NCBI RefSeq assembly: GCF_003337355.1
Contig: NZ_QPJW01000007.1
Coordinates: 124,001-188,000, forward strand
Direction of reading: 5' to 3'
Source of the DNA: Fontibacillus phaseoli
GTDB lineage: Bacteria > Bacillota > Bacilli > Paenibacillales > Paenibacillaceae
Length of the DNA: 64,000 nt
This document shows positions 1 to 8,862 of the stretch, piece by piece (the stretch's first letter is position 1; each line of letters begins with the position of its first letter). The notes under the pieces are model-generated. The model worked only from the letters and a program-made list of their open reading frames with translations, made no database searches and was not told where the DNA came from. A program made the position numbers and the translations under genes.

Positions 1-2025
1 ATCACTATTCGGATGAATTTCCGAAATGGTTAATCCCGCCGGTGCCGTAGGCGCGACTGCGGATCCGTCAAAAATCCGGATTTGACCGATATTCATTTGA
101 TATCCGTTTACGGCCGTTTGACCCGGTTCGAACACCAAGCCGAACGCGGCGATCGATTTGCCGGCGAACTGGCTTAAATCAAGCTCGGAAGTCACCCAAC
201 CGTTACTTTTCTTTCCGCTATCCGGTACGGGCACTTTTTGTACCGTGCTTGGATCATCCGCCATGATCAGCCCTATTTGCATACCGGAACCATCATCGTC
301 TGAACTTTTGTTATACGTAATGGATAGTTTTGAGCCCTCATTCACGTTCAGGTCCGTTTTATACAGTCTTAGGAAAGTTTCCGCGTTCAAATCCCCGTTT
401 ACGACAAGCGAGCTTCCGCCCTGATAAGCTCCGATTTGCTCGTAGTTATACCGCGTGGTGTCCGCAATGTTATACTTCGGACCGTAATCGAAATCTACGG
501 TTAGTTTATTGCCTGTCGTATCCTGCCACCATTGCCAGGTGACCGGAATATCTTGAAGGCTCATATTGGACCACTCGTCATCATTGGATACCGAGCCGTT
601 CACGTAATAAGAAAGGCCGTGCCCGGTGTTGAAGTTACTGTAAAAGTTAGCGTCCCCGATAACGGAGCGTTCCGCTATAACGGAGGAAATGCCGGGCCAA
701 TAACGATTATCCGCGTAGACGTCGGCAGCCGTATTCGTCGGGGAAACCGCCGTGTTCCGCGGGTCGATGTTCGGGCCGGACCACCACAGTTGTTCCCGGA
801 CTTTCGTCATCCATTGGTAATTATTCTCCGCACGGTGTCTGACGGGCCACGACTGATTCATGTCCTCATCAAGCCCGGCATGGACAAAATCGGCTCCCAA
901 TGTGGCGATGCTTAACGAAGGCAGGCCGTCGACGAGTTTATCTCTCAGCGCCGTTCCTTGGACGCTCTTGAACCGGTCCCGGCCGGCCTCCAATCCGGCA
1001 AACCCGACGTCGAATATATCAAGGTCTGCACCGGACGTTTGATTCAGATTGTTAAGATAATTCTTGGCCGAATTGATTTGACTGCTTCTCATGCCGTAAT
1101 CAAAGAAATACGATTGCGATACCCGCTCGCCCGAGTTTTTGTCATACAGAAACGAGATGTTATTGTCATTGAATGTTCTCGCAAATGTATTTGATCCGGT
1201 CGCGGTATTTAGGGAATCGTACCATTGTACATACAGCCCGCCTTTTTGCAGCGCTTTCATAAATCCGATATAGTCGGGAATATCCTTCACTTCCACGTTA
1301 GGCCCGACTTCTTCCTGATTGACGAAATACCCGTCATAACCGAAATAATCGGCCATTTCGATCAATTTTTCGGCAACCGGATAATTCCCTTGTTCATCCT
1401 TGAGTATCATTTGTTTATAGGTTTGCTGCCCCCGGTCATTGTTGGAAAAGAAAATTCCCGCCAGGGAGAGCACTCCGTTCTTATGGGCTGCATCGGTATA
1501 GGTCGGATTCGGGATATTCAGCATGCCGAATTCGAACCATTTTTGCTGCCAGTCTTTCTGTGCCAGATCGTCGTAATATTCCGAAGGAGTATAGGCAGTG
1601 GCTGTTCCGTGCCAGTAAGAATAGTAATCGATATATTGCCAGAAGTTAAAGTGATATTGCGCGAATTTATTAGTATAAGGAGCATTTTCTATAAAAGCGT
1701 TTCCATAATCGCCGGCAACCGTGATCATTTTCACGTTGGGATCGAGATTCGGATTGCTTTGCGTAGCGGTCAGCGGATGTATCCTTTTTTGCAGGGGCAC
1801 GCGGGATCTGAGCAGTTCGGCATCCGGATCGCTATTCGGACTCCAATCCAAAACTTGGCCGCTTGTGTACCCGTGCACGCTCGGTTGATTTTCTCCGTGG
1901 GCGCTTTCACCTTGAAACGGCCAGGTGTCTCCTGCTTGTACATAAAGAGGAAAGCTGGTGAGGACTAATGTTAGCGCCAATACCATAGATGTCATTTTTG
2001 CCTTGGTCCTGAAACGTAGATTCAT
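1..2025 (-). CDS. GH85 endo-beta-N-acetylglucosaminidase, secreted (3' end outside window)
   Basis: The first 675 codons are present and the frame is open to the window edge. The product should cut the chitobiose core (GlcNAc-beta-1,4-GlcNAc) of N-glycans outside the cell. Residues 1-32 form a Sec signal peptide (basic start, hydrophobic TSMVLALTLVLTSFPLYVQA, cleavage near QAGD). The GH85 TIM barrel follows, with the diagnostic YDGYFVNQE motif: Asn236 and Glu238 match the catalytic Asn/Glu pair of the family. After about residue 530 a beta-rich accessory region begins. The ATG at 2025 has a GGAGG site 8 nt upstream. It is a paralogue of the GH85 gene at 30200-32998, and the two AAATTAAAG half-sites upstream link it to the N-glycan locus. 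The family call is firm; the exact glycan specificity is inferred. Confidence 0.9.
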   Translation of the reverse strand, partial: MNLRFRTKAKMTSMVLALTLVLTSFPLYVQAGDTWPFQGESAHGENQPSVHGYTSGQVLDWSPNSDPDAELLRSRVPLQKRIHPLTATQSNPNLDPNVKMITVAGDYGNAFIENAPYTNKFAQYHFNFWQYIDYYSYWHGTATAYTPSEYYDDLAQKDWQQKWFEFGMLNIPNPTYTDAAHKNGVLSLAGIFFSNNDRGQQTYKQMILKDEQGNYPVAEKLIEMADYFGYDGYFVNQEEVGPNVEVKDIPDYIGFMKALQKGGLYVQWYDSLNTATGSNTFARTFNDNNISFLYDKNSGERVSQSYFFDYGMRSSQINSAKNYLNNLNQTSGADLDIFDVGFAGLEAGRDRFKSVQGTALRDKLVDGLPSLSIATLGADFVHAGLDEDMNQSWPVRHRAENNYQWMTKVREQLWWSGPNIDPRNTAVSPTNTAADVYADNRYWPGISSVIAERSVIGDANFYSNFNTGHGLSYYVNGSVSNDDEWSNMSLQDIPVTWQWWQDTTGNKLTVDFDYGPKYNIADTTRYNYEQIGAYQGGSSLVVNGDLNAETFLRLYKTDLNVNEGSKLSITYNKSSDDDGSGMQIGLIMADDPSTVQKVPVPDSGKKSNGWVTSELDLSQFAGKSIAAFGLVFEPGQTAVNGYQMNIGQIRIFDGSAVAPTAPAGLTISEIHPNSD

Positions 2026-2178
2026 TATGTAACCTCCAGTTCTAAGATAGAATGTTTCCACCACTTTCGTTTACTGCTACGGAGCCGATTAAAGTCCCTT
2101 CCGGCCGTCACCTCCTCCTGTCTTGCACCCTGATCTTCCTAACACTCTATCCCATGTAACCCCTTACAAATAGGGTTG

Positions 2179-2210
2179 AAATTAAAGATACGCTGGACAA
2201 ATTAAAGGTA
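2179..2210 (-). promoter_or_regulatory. Tandem AraC-type half-sites upstream of GH85
   Basis: Two copies of aaattaaaG(A/G)ta start at 2179 and 2199, 20 bp apart, in the same orientation. Reading the minus strand, 27 nt separate the downstream copy from a GATAGA -10-like element. The same arrangement (21 bp apart, 27 nt to GATAAA) occurs upstream of the GH38 gene at 47704. This suggests binding sites for the YesN-type regulators encoded in this window. It is a pattern match only. Confidence 0.5.
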
Positions 2211-2221
2211 ATATAGTCTTG

Positions 2222-2266
2222 AAAATAAAAAACAACAACAAAACAATCCGCAAAGAACGCGGATTG
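2222..2266 (-). terminator. Rho-independent terminator of the MATE operon
   Basis: An 8-bp perfect stem (CAATCCGC / GCGGATTG, 2244-2251 and 2259-2266) is followed on the minus strand by a T-rich tract interrupted by G (complement of 2222-2243). It lies 73 nt after the MATE stop codon. The rest of 2026-2338 holds the GH85 promoter region and no gene. Confidence 0.75.
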
Positions 2267-2338
2267 TCAGGTGTTTTAAGCACATAAAGTATTGATCATT
2301 CTATTTCGGCTGTGCCCTTTGAAATTCAGGGCAGGCGG

Positions 2339-3700
2339 CTACGCGGCGATATCGCTAACCAGGTTTTTAATCCACTTGCGCGACCGGATCCGGGCCAATC
2401 CAATGCCGAGCCGGACAACCTCCTCCAGGGACAGCACAAGATACACCAGGTAGACCGGCTGTTTGAACACAAACGACAGCAGCAGCCCTGACGGAACCCC
2501 GATCAGCCACGTTGCCGCCGATTCCATCGCGAATACGAACTTGCTGTCCCCGCCGCTGTTCAAAATTCCGCCGGCCATGATCATGTTTCCGACCTTGACC
2601 CATAAGAAAGCGGCAAATACCCAAACCAGGTAAATTCCCAAGCGATGGGCCTCCCCTGAAATATTAAAGAAGGAAACATACCAAGGGGAAGCAACCGCAA
2701 TCACCAGGCCGACCGCAAGGGAAACGGAGATCCCCAATGCGATGAAACGTTTGGCATACTGCATGGCAGTCTCTTCTTCCCCGGCACCCAGTTTATTGCC
2801 GACCATCACCCCGCCTGCACTGGCCAGGCCCGACAGCAATCCGATACAGATGCCTTGCAGCGGAAAGGTAATCGTCATGGCCGTCATTTCGGATGTCCCC
2901 ATGCGACTGTAAATCATGGCATAGACGGTCTCGCCCATCACCCAGATGAATTCGGTCAGGATGATGGGATAGGTCGTTTGAATGAACTTTTTCAATAGTG
3001 GTCTGGAGATCCCGAACAGGCTGCCGAAATCTACCGAACCCGGAAGCCTGAACTTGTAGACGGCTCCAATGATCAATGCGCACTCCACGACTCTGGCAAT
3101 TAACGTTGCAATAGCCGATCCTTTTAACCCCAATTCCGGAAAGCCCCAGTTCCCGAAGATCAGCAAATAATTCAGTACAATGTTCAGACCTACCGTAAAC
3201 AAGCTGACGAACATCGGCAATTTAACGTGCGTCGTACTTCTGAGAATGGCGGAATACATCATCGTAAGCATCGTCGGCACATAACTTAGCGAAATGATCT
3301 GCAGAAAAATGTATCCCTCCCCCAAGATCCGCTCATCCGTCGTAAACAAGGACAGGCAAAGCTGGGGTTCGAAGAACACGAGCAGCGTGAACAGGAACGA
3401 CAGTGCAAACCCGGCCAACAAGCCGATACCGAGCAATTGAGAGATGCTCTTGCGGTCCTGTTTTCCCCAAAACTGGGCCGCGTAGATCGAAACTCCAGCC
3501 GCGAGGCCGGCCAGTACTACAGAGATCACTCCGTATATTTTCGTGGCCATTCCGACGGAAGCGATAGCCACATCACCCAACTGTCCCACCATCAACTGGT
3601 CCGTGAGCGTGAGCAAAGACATGATCAGGCTTTGCAGCGTTACCGGAAGGGCAATTTTATATACGTTTTTATAAAAATCCTTTTTTAACTCATCGCTCAT
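2339..3700 (-). CDS. MATE family multidrug efflux transporter
   Basis: A 453-residue integral membrane protein with the two MatE repeats and about 12 hydrophobic segments. The N-terminal half contains the typical LTLTDQLMVGQLGDVAIASVG helix, and the second half (from about residue 240) repeats the fold. The family exports cationic drugs or metabolites using Na+ or H+ gradients; the substrate here is unknown. It starts 20 nt after the RibD-like gene ends, has a GGGGGAT ribosome binding site, and is the last gene before a terminator. It is therefore probably co-transcribed with the upstream reductase. Confidence 0.88.
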   Translation of the reverse strand: MSDELKKDFYKNVYKIALPVTLQSLIMSLLTLTDQLMVGQLGDVAIASVGMATKIYGVISVVLAGLAAGVSIYAAQFWGKQDRKSISQLLGIGLLAGFALSFLFTLLVFFEPQLCLSLFTTDERILGEGYIFLQIISLSYVPTMLTMMYSAILRSTTHVKLPMFVSLFTVGLNIVLNYLLIFGNWGFPELGLKGSAIATLIARVVECALIIGAVYKFRLPGSVDFGSLFGISRPLLKKFIQTTYPIILTEFIWVMGETVYAMIYSRMGTSEMTAMTITFPLQGICIGLLSGLASAGGVMVGNKLGAGEEETAMQYAKRFIALGISVSLAVGLVIAVASPWYVSFFNISGEAHRLGIYLVWVFAAFLWVKVGNMIMAGGILNSGGDSKFVFAMESAATWLIGVPSGLLLSFVFKQPVYLVYLVLSLEEVVRLGIGLARIRSRKWIKNLVSDIAA

Positions 3701-3720
3701 CTAACCCGATCCCCCATTAT

Positions 3721-4380
3721 TCAAACCGCCTTTAAATAGCGCAGCAAGGTGTAATTATCCTTCGGCTCCACTTCGACCACCTTGAACTTTTTGGCGAAAT
3801 CGAGCTTGGTGTATCCTTCTCCATCGACCAGCGTAATATTGGACGCCCCGCCGATGATGATCGGAAGCTGCATCAGAATGATCTCGTCGACCAGATCCTG
3901 GTTAAAAATATGCCAATTCAGAAAGCCCCCGCCTTCCACCATCAAGTTGTTAATCCCGTACTTCTCCTCCAGCAGGGTAAACAATTGCCCGAAATCCACC
4001 TCGTCTTTCCCGCAAATCAGGCACTCTTTGCCCCGTTCCCGCAACTGCTCGATCTTACGTTCGTCCTTGCCGTTCTCCGTCGTTACAAGAAGGGTTTGCC
4101 CCCCATCCGTCAGCACATTGCTATCCATCGGAATATTCATGGTCCTTGTGGGGATGATCCGTACCGGATTCTTATTCTCCTCATAACGGTTCGTCAAAAA
4201 AGGGTTGTCCGTAGTGATCGTATTTTTCCCGACCATAATCCCGTCGACCTTTCCCCGAAATTTATGAATATATTCCATATCCCGACCATCAAATAGACTG
4301 AACAAGGGCTTGCTGGACTGCCCCGGACCCAATGTCAGCTTACCGTCGATTGAAATTTGGCTAAATACGCTCGTTTTCAT
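3721..4380 (-). CDS. RibD C-terminal-domain reductase
   Basis: A 219-residue stand-alone RibD_C / dihydrofolate-reductase-like protein. Visible family features are the N-terminal FSQISIDGKLTLG strand (residues 5-18), VDGIMVGKNTITTDNP near residues 45-60, and the NADPH-site signature NNLMVEGGGFLNWHIF in the second half. In riboflavin or deazaflavin synthesis this domain reduces 2,5-diamino-6-ribosylamino-pyrimidinone 5'-phosphate. No deaminase domain and no other rib genes are nearby, so a general pyrimidine or pterin reductase role cannot be excluded. It sits between a MalE-like gene and a MATE pump, in the same direction with gaps of 34 and 20 nt. Confidence 0.8.
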   Translation of the reverse strand: MKTSVFSQISIDGKLTLGPGQSSKPLFSLFDGRDMEYIHKFRGKVDGIMVGKNTITTDNPFLTNRYEENKNPVRIIPTRTMNIPMDSNVLTDGGQTLLVTTENGKDERKIEQLRERGKECLICGKDEVDFGQLFTLLEEKYGINNLMVEGGGFLNWHIFNQDLVDEIILMQLPIIIGGASNITLVDGEGYTKLDFAKKFKVVEVEPKDNYTLLRYLKAV

Positions 4381-4414
4381 GGATCATCCCTCATTCCAAA
4401 TTTTATTTTTCCGT

Positions 4415-5569
4415 TTACAGGACTCCGGCAGACTGTTTAAATTGTTGATCCATCGCGCTCCAGGCGGACTCTTCGCCTTCTTCCGGCAGAATTTGCAGAC
4501 CGGCGCGTACCGCCTCCCAAACAGAAGCCATGGCCGGTTCAATCGGCATGGACCGGCTCTCTTCCAACAATGTTGTAAGTGATCTCCTGTTACCGTCAGT
4601 TAGGTCTTTCAATTTCTCGCGTGCCTTGGAATGAACGGGAATCCGCTGCACCTCCGTCCCCCATTTCATTTGGCTCTCTGCACTTAGCATGAAGGTCGCA
4701 AAGGATACAATCTCCTCCTGCAGTTCCGATTCCAGCGAATAACCGGGAAAAACAAGGCCTATCGCCGATGACATAGAAATGGAAGGGCACCCTTGAATGG
4801 AAGGAAGCCGGGCAACGCCTAGCTTGTTCTTCATATGCCGGTCCAGGTGATTATAAATCCACTCTCCGCAGATGATTGCGCCGACCTCCCCGGCGATGAA
4901 TCCCTCCAGCAGTTCCGTCGAACCGTTCATGCTGGCCAAAAGGCCGCGATCCATCCGGGTCCGAACATAATGCAGTGCCCGCTTCATCTCGCTCTTGGGA
5001 AGACTAGGGGCGCCTTCCGACATGGGCCAGCCTCCGAATGCCGTCAAAAAGGGGATGAACCAGTAAGGCTCCCGCAAATCGGCGGCAACAGGAATAATGC
5101 CTTTCTTCTTCAATCCGTCTCCCGAATCTTCGATCTCCTCCCAGGATCCTGGAGGCTCCGGATAAATTTCACGATTGTAATACAACACCAAATGGTTGCC
5201 CGTAAGCACCGGTAAGCCATAAGCTATTCCTTCCGACCGCATGGACTGGAGAAAGTCAAAACCATGTGGGGCTACCAAAGACAGCAACTCATCCGGTACC
5301 TCGGAATACTTCGCTTTCTCCCCGAATCCGGCCATATCCGCAGGGACCAAGGCCATTTGGGGCGCTTCGCCTCCCTCGGCTACTGTATTCAATCGGGTGA
5401 CCAGCTCCGAAATATTCATTACTTCGGGAATAACCTGAATGTCATTTTGCCGGGAGTATTCACGGCATAAACGTTCCAAGAGTTCAATGGAGGTATCTCC
5501 CGGTCCGTCAAATTCATGCCAAATCACCAGTTTCTTCGGATGTGATCCCATCTTTGCACCTGCCTTCAT
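4415..5569 (-). CDS. MalE-like family 1 solute-binding protein without signal peptide
   Basis: A 384-residue protein with the fold signature of family 1 sugar-binding proteins: KKLVIWHEFDGPGD at the start of lobe 1, the GIAYGLPVLTGNHLVLYYNREIY hinge strand, and EGFIAGEVGAIICGEWIY in lobe 2. The unusual point is that the mature-like domain begins about 12 residues after the first plausible start. There is no hydrophobic signal or lipobox, so it should stay in the cytoplasm. The frame is open further upstream, but that part overlaps the GH13 gene. ATG 5569 follows the GH13 TAA by 4 nt; ATG 5551 is an alternative. No permease gene is adjacent. It may be a cytosolic maltodextrin-binding or sensing protein for the maltosyltransferase operon. 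Confidence 0.8.
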   Translation of the reverse strand: MKAGAKMGSHPKKLVIWHEFDGPGDTSIELLERLCREYSRQNDIQVIPEVMNISELVTRLNTVAEGGEAPQMALVPADMAGFGEKAKYSEVPDELLSLVAPHGFDFLQSMRSEGIAYGLPVLTGNHLVLYYNREIYPEPPGSWEEIEDSGDGLKKKGIIPVAADLREPYWFIPFLTAFGGWPMSEGAPSLPKSEMKRALHYVRTRMDRGLLASMNGSTELLEGFIAGEVGAIICGEWIYNHLDRHMKNKLGVARLPSIQGCPSISMSSAIGLVFPGYSLESELQEEIVSFATFMLSAESQMKWGTEVQRIPVHSKAREKLKDLTDGNRRSLTTLLEESRSMPIEPAMASVWEAVRAGLQILPEEGEESAWSAMDQQFKQSAGVL

Positions 5570-5573
5570 GTCT

Positions 5574-7526
5574 TTATATTTTGATATGGGGATGGTAGAA
5601 AACCATGCCCTGATAGGGTTGGAGCAACCAATCACCCTGTCGGCCTGCTGCAGAAGACAACCATGCCGACTCTGAATCGGCCAAGCTGTCAATCAGGATA
5701 GTCCATCCTTTCGATGCGGGATATACGGCATCCAGGTTTACGGTTTGCGGTAAGTCAGGACTTAAATTAAAACAGCCGACAAGCAACTCGCCTCCCGTTA
5801 AATAGGCGTACAGCAACACCTCGCCCTGGGCATCCGGTATAAAAAAGTTTGGGGGCTGCACCAGGTAGTCCAGCTGGTATTTGCATGAATACAAGCGGTT
5901 CAGCAGGGGGATCATGGGCTGCGGATGAGTCCAGTTAATGGTTATCCGGTTGAAAAACGCCCGCGGGATGGCCGCGCCTCCCGTGTTGTCTCCAAGACCG
6001 CAGTTCAGCGGCTGCTCTTCGTTCACCTCGATTCCCGTAGTCAAATAGGGAACGGCGTTTGGCAAAAAGCTGTTAAAAACGCTCATCATCCGTGCCAGCG
6101 GGATTCCGCCGCGGCTGGTAATTCTCGGCGTGTCCGCCGTTTCGGAACAGGCAAAGACGTGAATGGCCAGTTCCGGGAGTTCCTTAAGATAAGCCTGCAG
6201 CGTCTCCACGGAAATATCCGTCATGATATTCCAGCCGCTGCCCAGCATGATATTATAGCCGGTGCTCGCCGCCTTTCGGTGGTTGCGATTGAACAAATCT
6301 TCGCTGATCAGGATAGCGTTCGGCCTGATTTCCTTGATTCTCCGGAACATTTCTTCGAGAAGAGCCACAGGCAGAACATGACCGATGTCGATCCGAAACC
6401 CGTCGATGCCGTAAGTATGCAAGTTGAATTCAATGGCTTCCACCAGCATGTCCCACAATTCCCGATTCGGTTCATTTCCGGGGTAAATATTGCATTTGAT
6501 CGTGTCAAACAGCACGTACGGCGGTTGATCCGGCGGAATCAGGTGCCGGACTTGCGGCGAAACGTCCTTGAACAGCCTGTAAAAAGCGATATCCGTCCAG
6601 ATCGGCTGAACGTCATTGATCCAATCGGAATGAGCCGGTGCCGTCGTAATTCCCAATTCATCCTCGATGAGGGAAAGCAGCGGCTCGCCGGATTGACGGG
6701 CTCGTTGCTTCAGACACTGCCATAAGAGTGGGTTCAGCTCATTCGGCGGCGGTGAAAATTTACCCAGAAACGAAGACGTTTCCGCGCTGCTATAAACGGT
6801 TTCCAACATGTCCGGCTTACATTCTTCAAAAAAACCGAGTTCCGGAATGTGCGGCGGACGAAATCCGTCCAAATGTTCTTTGCCGATCCAGTACACCCAG
6901 TCCGGATGTTCTTCAATAATTTCACTATCCCTGGCGGTTACCCGGGGGATAAAATCCACTACGACTTTCATGCCCAGCAAATGGCAAGCCTCAACGAGCG
7001 AAGCCATTTCGTCATGAAGCGTAAATTCAGCGATCCCGTCCAGCAAGGGATCGTGCAGTTCGGGGTCAAGATCAAACAACGTATGAACCGCGTAGGGGGA
7101 GCCGACATCCCCTTTCCAATGCATTTGGCTGTACCTTGTAACCGGCAGCAAATACAGTATATTAACGCCCATCTTTTTTAGCATCGGGAGCAAAATCATG
7201 AACCGCAAAATGGTTCCCGATTGAATCCTTCCGTCATGATTGTAGTCCCATGCCGCCGAATAACGGACCAGCGATGAATAAATGACGCTACGGTCCAGAT
7301 TTCTTCCCTCCGAGAAGGCGTGTGATTGCGATAATTGAAACAGGTAATTAAGATGATGCAAGAAAAAAGGAACAGGGTACACTTCAATTTCATTATTTTT
7401 CGTGTTCAGGATATCCGGGTATCGGCATTCGTTCCAAATCGCCGGAATCCAGATCGACGGCAGTTCTTCGCGCTGGCGGGAGGCCAGAAACCGGTATATA
7501 TGTCTCAATCCCTCTTGGCGTGCCAT
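5574..7526 (-). CDS. GH13 maltosyltransferase-like alpha-glucan enzyme
   Basis: A 650-residue GH13 protein without a signal peptide. The catalytic residues are visible: nucleophile Asp380 in IDGFRIDIGH and acid/base Glu409 in ILISEDLF. Instead of the usual DxVxNH region I it has VVVDFIPRVTARDSEIIEEHPDW near residues 188-210. As I recall, this resembles the Thermotoga maltosyltransferase subfamily, which moves maltosyl units between maltodextrins and has a similar length. An alpha-amylase-like hydrolase is the alternative. It lies 32 nt after the alcohol dehydrogenase gene and 4 nt before the MalE-like gene, suggesting one transcript. The pullulanase and debranching enzyme upstream support a role in intracellular alpha-glucan turnover. 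Confidence 0.75.
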   Translation of the reverse strand: MARQEGLRHIYRFLASRQREELPSIWIPAIWNECRYPDILNTKNNEIEVYPVPFFLHHLNYLFQLSQSHAFSEGRNLDRSVIYSSLVRYSAAWDYNHDGRIQSGTILRFMILLPMLKKMGVNILYLLPVTRYSQMHWKGDVGSPYAVHTLFDLDPELHDPLLDGIAEFTLHDEMASLVEACHLLGMKVVVDFIPRVTARDSEIIEEHPDWVYWIGKEHLDGFRPPHIPELGFFEECKPDMLETVYSSAETSSFLGKFSPPPNELNPLLWQCLKQRARQSGEPLLSLIEDELGITTAPAHSDWINDVQPIWTDIAFYRLFKDVSPQVRHLIPPDQPPYVLFDTIKCNIYPGNEPNRELWDMLVEAIEFNLHTYGIDGFRIDIGHVLPVALLEEMFRRIKEIRPNAILISEDLFNRNHRKAASTGYNIMLGSGWNIMTDISVETLQAYLKELPELAIHVFACSETADTPRITSRGGIPLARMMSVFNSFLPNAVPYLTTGIEVNEEQPLNCGLGDNTGGAAIPRAFFNRITINWTHPQPMIPLLNRLYSCKYQLDYLVQPPNFFIPDAQGEVLLYAYLTGGELLVGCFNLSPDLPQTVNLDAVYPASKGWTILIDSLADSESAWLSSAAGRQGDWLLQPYQGMVFYHPHIKI

Positions 7527-7558
7527 ACACAGCCATCCCCTTTCTTCAAAAATACAGC

Positions 7559-8599
7559 TCAGAACGCGAACACGGTTTTCATCGTTTCGGACGGCAGAAT
7601 ATGACCTGTAGACAGCTCATAGCCCAAAAGCTCGTGAATGGCCGTCTCATAATGTTTAAGCGGATAACGTTTCGTCACCAAAGAAGCCAGATCAGGATGA
7701 TTCGCCGCAAATTGCAGCGCCGTCTCGAAGGTATTCAGGTATTCTCCGGCTCCTATGATTTTGACGGCATTCTGCGTGTAATGAGTCGGAGTCAAGAGAT
7801 ATTGATAACCTCCGTTAATGCCGAAGGGAACGATTCTTCCTCCTCGTTCTATCCATTGCTCCGCTAGGCCCATTTGGGTTCCAACCGTATCGATTACGAC
7901 ATCGTATTTCCCTGATTCCCGTAGCCGAAGGCCTGTCTCCCCCGCTAACTCCCCCGGTGTGGTGATCTCCTCCGAAAACCGGCGAGACAAAGACAACCGA
8001 TATGGATTTATTTCTGTCGCCATGGTAATGCACCCCAGGGACCTGCTTACAATTTGACACAGCAGTCCCATCGGTCCGGATCCCAATATCAAAACCCGGT
8101 CTTCCGGGGTTACTCCGGCTTCCTTGAAATTGTGCAGCACACATGCAAGAGGCTCTACAAGAACCGCCGCCTCCCAACTCATGCCCTCCGGTAACTTGTG
8201 AACAAAAGATTCGTTGGTAACGAAATAAGGGGCAAACGTTCCGGGAATATTCAGACCGGCAATCGGCATCCCTTGTCCATCCGGACCGATGCAGAGATGC
8301 AGCTGCCCTTTCCGGCAGAAACGGCATGCTCCGCAGCTTTGGTTAGGGTCGACCACGACCCGGTCTCCTAACTGAACCCGGTTTACCGCAGCGCCAATTT
8401 CAACTACGGTCCCTACGGCTTCGTGGCCGCGAATAACACCGGGAAGCCCCGGTTCTTTTCCGGAAATAACGGCAAGATCCGTACCGCAAATACCTGTCAG
8501 TTCGATTCTTATCTTTACGTCGCCTGGCTTGCAACAAGAAGGACATTCCTGCTCGCCTAGTTCCAATCGGCCATGCTCCGTCCATATCAATGCCTCCAT
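7559..8599 (-). CDS. Zinc-dependent MDR alcohol/polyol dehydrogenase
   Basis: A 346-residue medium-chain dehydrogenase. Catalytic zinc ligands are Cys38 (GICGTD) and His59-Glu60 (RGHE). Four structural-zinc cysteines lie at about 89, 92, 95 and 103, and the nucleotide-binding loop LGSGPMGLL follows. It belongs with sorbitol, threonine or glucose dehydrogenase-like enzymes; the substrate cannot be read from sequence. A GAGGAGG ribosome binding site precedes ATG 8599. It leads the 8599-to-2339 gene run and has its own promoter and a large palindromic operator, so it is separated from the pullulanase transcript by a terminator. Confidence 0.88.
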   Translation of the reverse strand: MEALIWTEHGRLELGEQECPSCCKPGDVKIRIELTGICGTDLAVISGKEPGLPGVIRGHEAVGTVVEIGAAVNRVQLGDRVVVDPNQSCGACRFCRKGQLHLCIGPDGQGMPIAGLNIPGTFAPYFVTNESFVHKLPEGMSWEAAVLVEPLACVLHNFKEAGVTPEDRVLILGSGPMGLLCQIVSRSLGCITMATEINPYRLSLSRRFSEEITTPGELAGETGLRLRESGKYDVVIDTVGTQMGLAEQWIERGGRIVPFGINGGYQYLLTPTHYTQNAVKIIGAGEYLNTFETALQFAANHPDLASLVTKRYPLKHYETAIHELLGYELSTGHILPSETMKTVFAF

Positions 8600-8639
8600 T
8601 TGAATTTCCCTCCTCTCTCGTCATGATTCACTCAGTCTG

Positions 8640-8666
8640 TTCAAACGTTTGCGCAAAACGCTTGAA
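8640..8666. promoter_or_regulatory. 27-bp palindromic operator, LacI-family type
   Basis: An inverted repeat TTCAA(A/G)CGTTT with a 5-nt centre (TGCGC on the minus strand), one mismatch between the arms. It contains the CAAACGTTTG core typical of LacI-family operators such as MalR. It lies just downstream of a -10-like TAAGAT (complement of 8670-8675), so bound repressor would block the alcohol dehydrogenase operon. The same AAACGTTT core recurs at 13082-13089. No LacI gene is in the window. Confidence 0.65.
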
Positions 8667-8780
8667 CACATCTTATCACAGTTATTTGTAAAAGTAAGGG
8701 AAAAATTGTCGAATGATCCCTTATTTTTCAGAAATTTTATGTAAACTACATTTTATTTCATTTATTTTCTGCAAATTCAT

Positions 8781-8826
8781 AAAAAACCGCAGGACGTTCA
8801 CTCAATCAGCGCTCATCCTGCAGTTT
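8781..8826 (-). terminator. Terminator after the pullulanase gene
   Basis: On the minus strand, a stem AACTGCAGGA / TCCTGCGGTT is followed directly by a T run (complement of 8781-8786). It lies within 85 nt of the pullulanase stop. It separates the debranching genes from the downstream alcohol dehydrogenase operon. Confidence 0.75.
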
Positions 8827-8862
8827 CTTTATAACTATTCATTTATTCAGTACCAAGACAGT

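Noticed and set aside
158..1968. Several plus-strand frames at the left edge
   Set aside because: They are antisense to the truncated GH85 gene, whose frame is open over the whole stretch with catalytic motifs.
5570..5692. N-terminal extension of the MalE-like protein
   Set aside because: It overlaps the GH13 coding end, has no signal-peptide character and no ribosome binding site.
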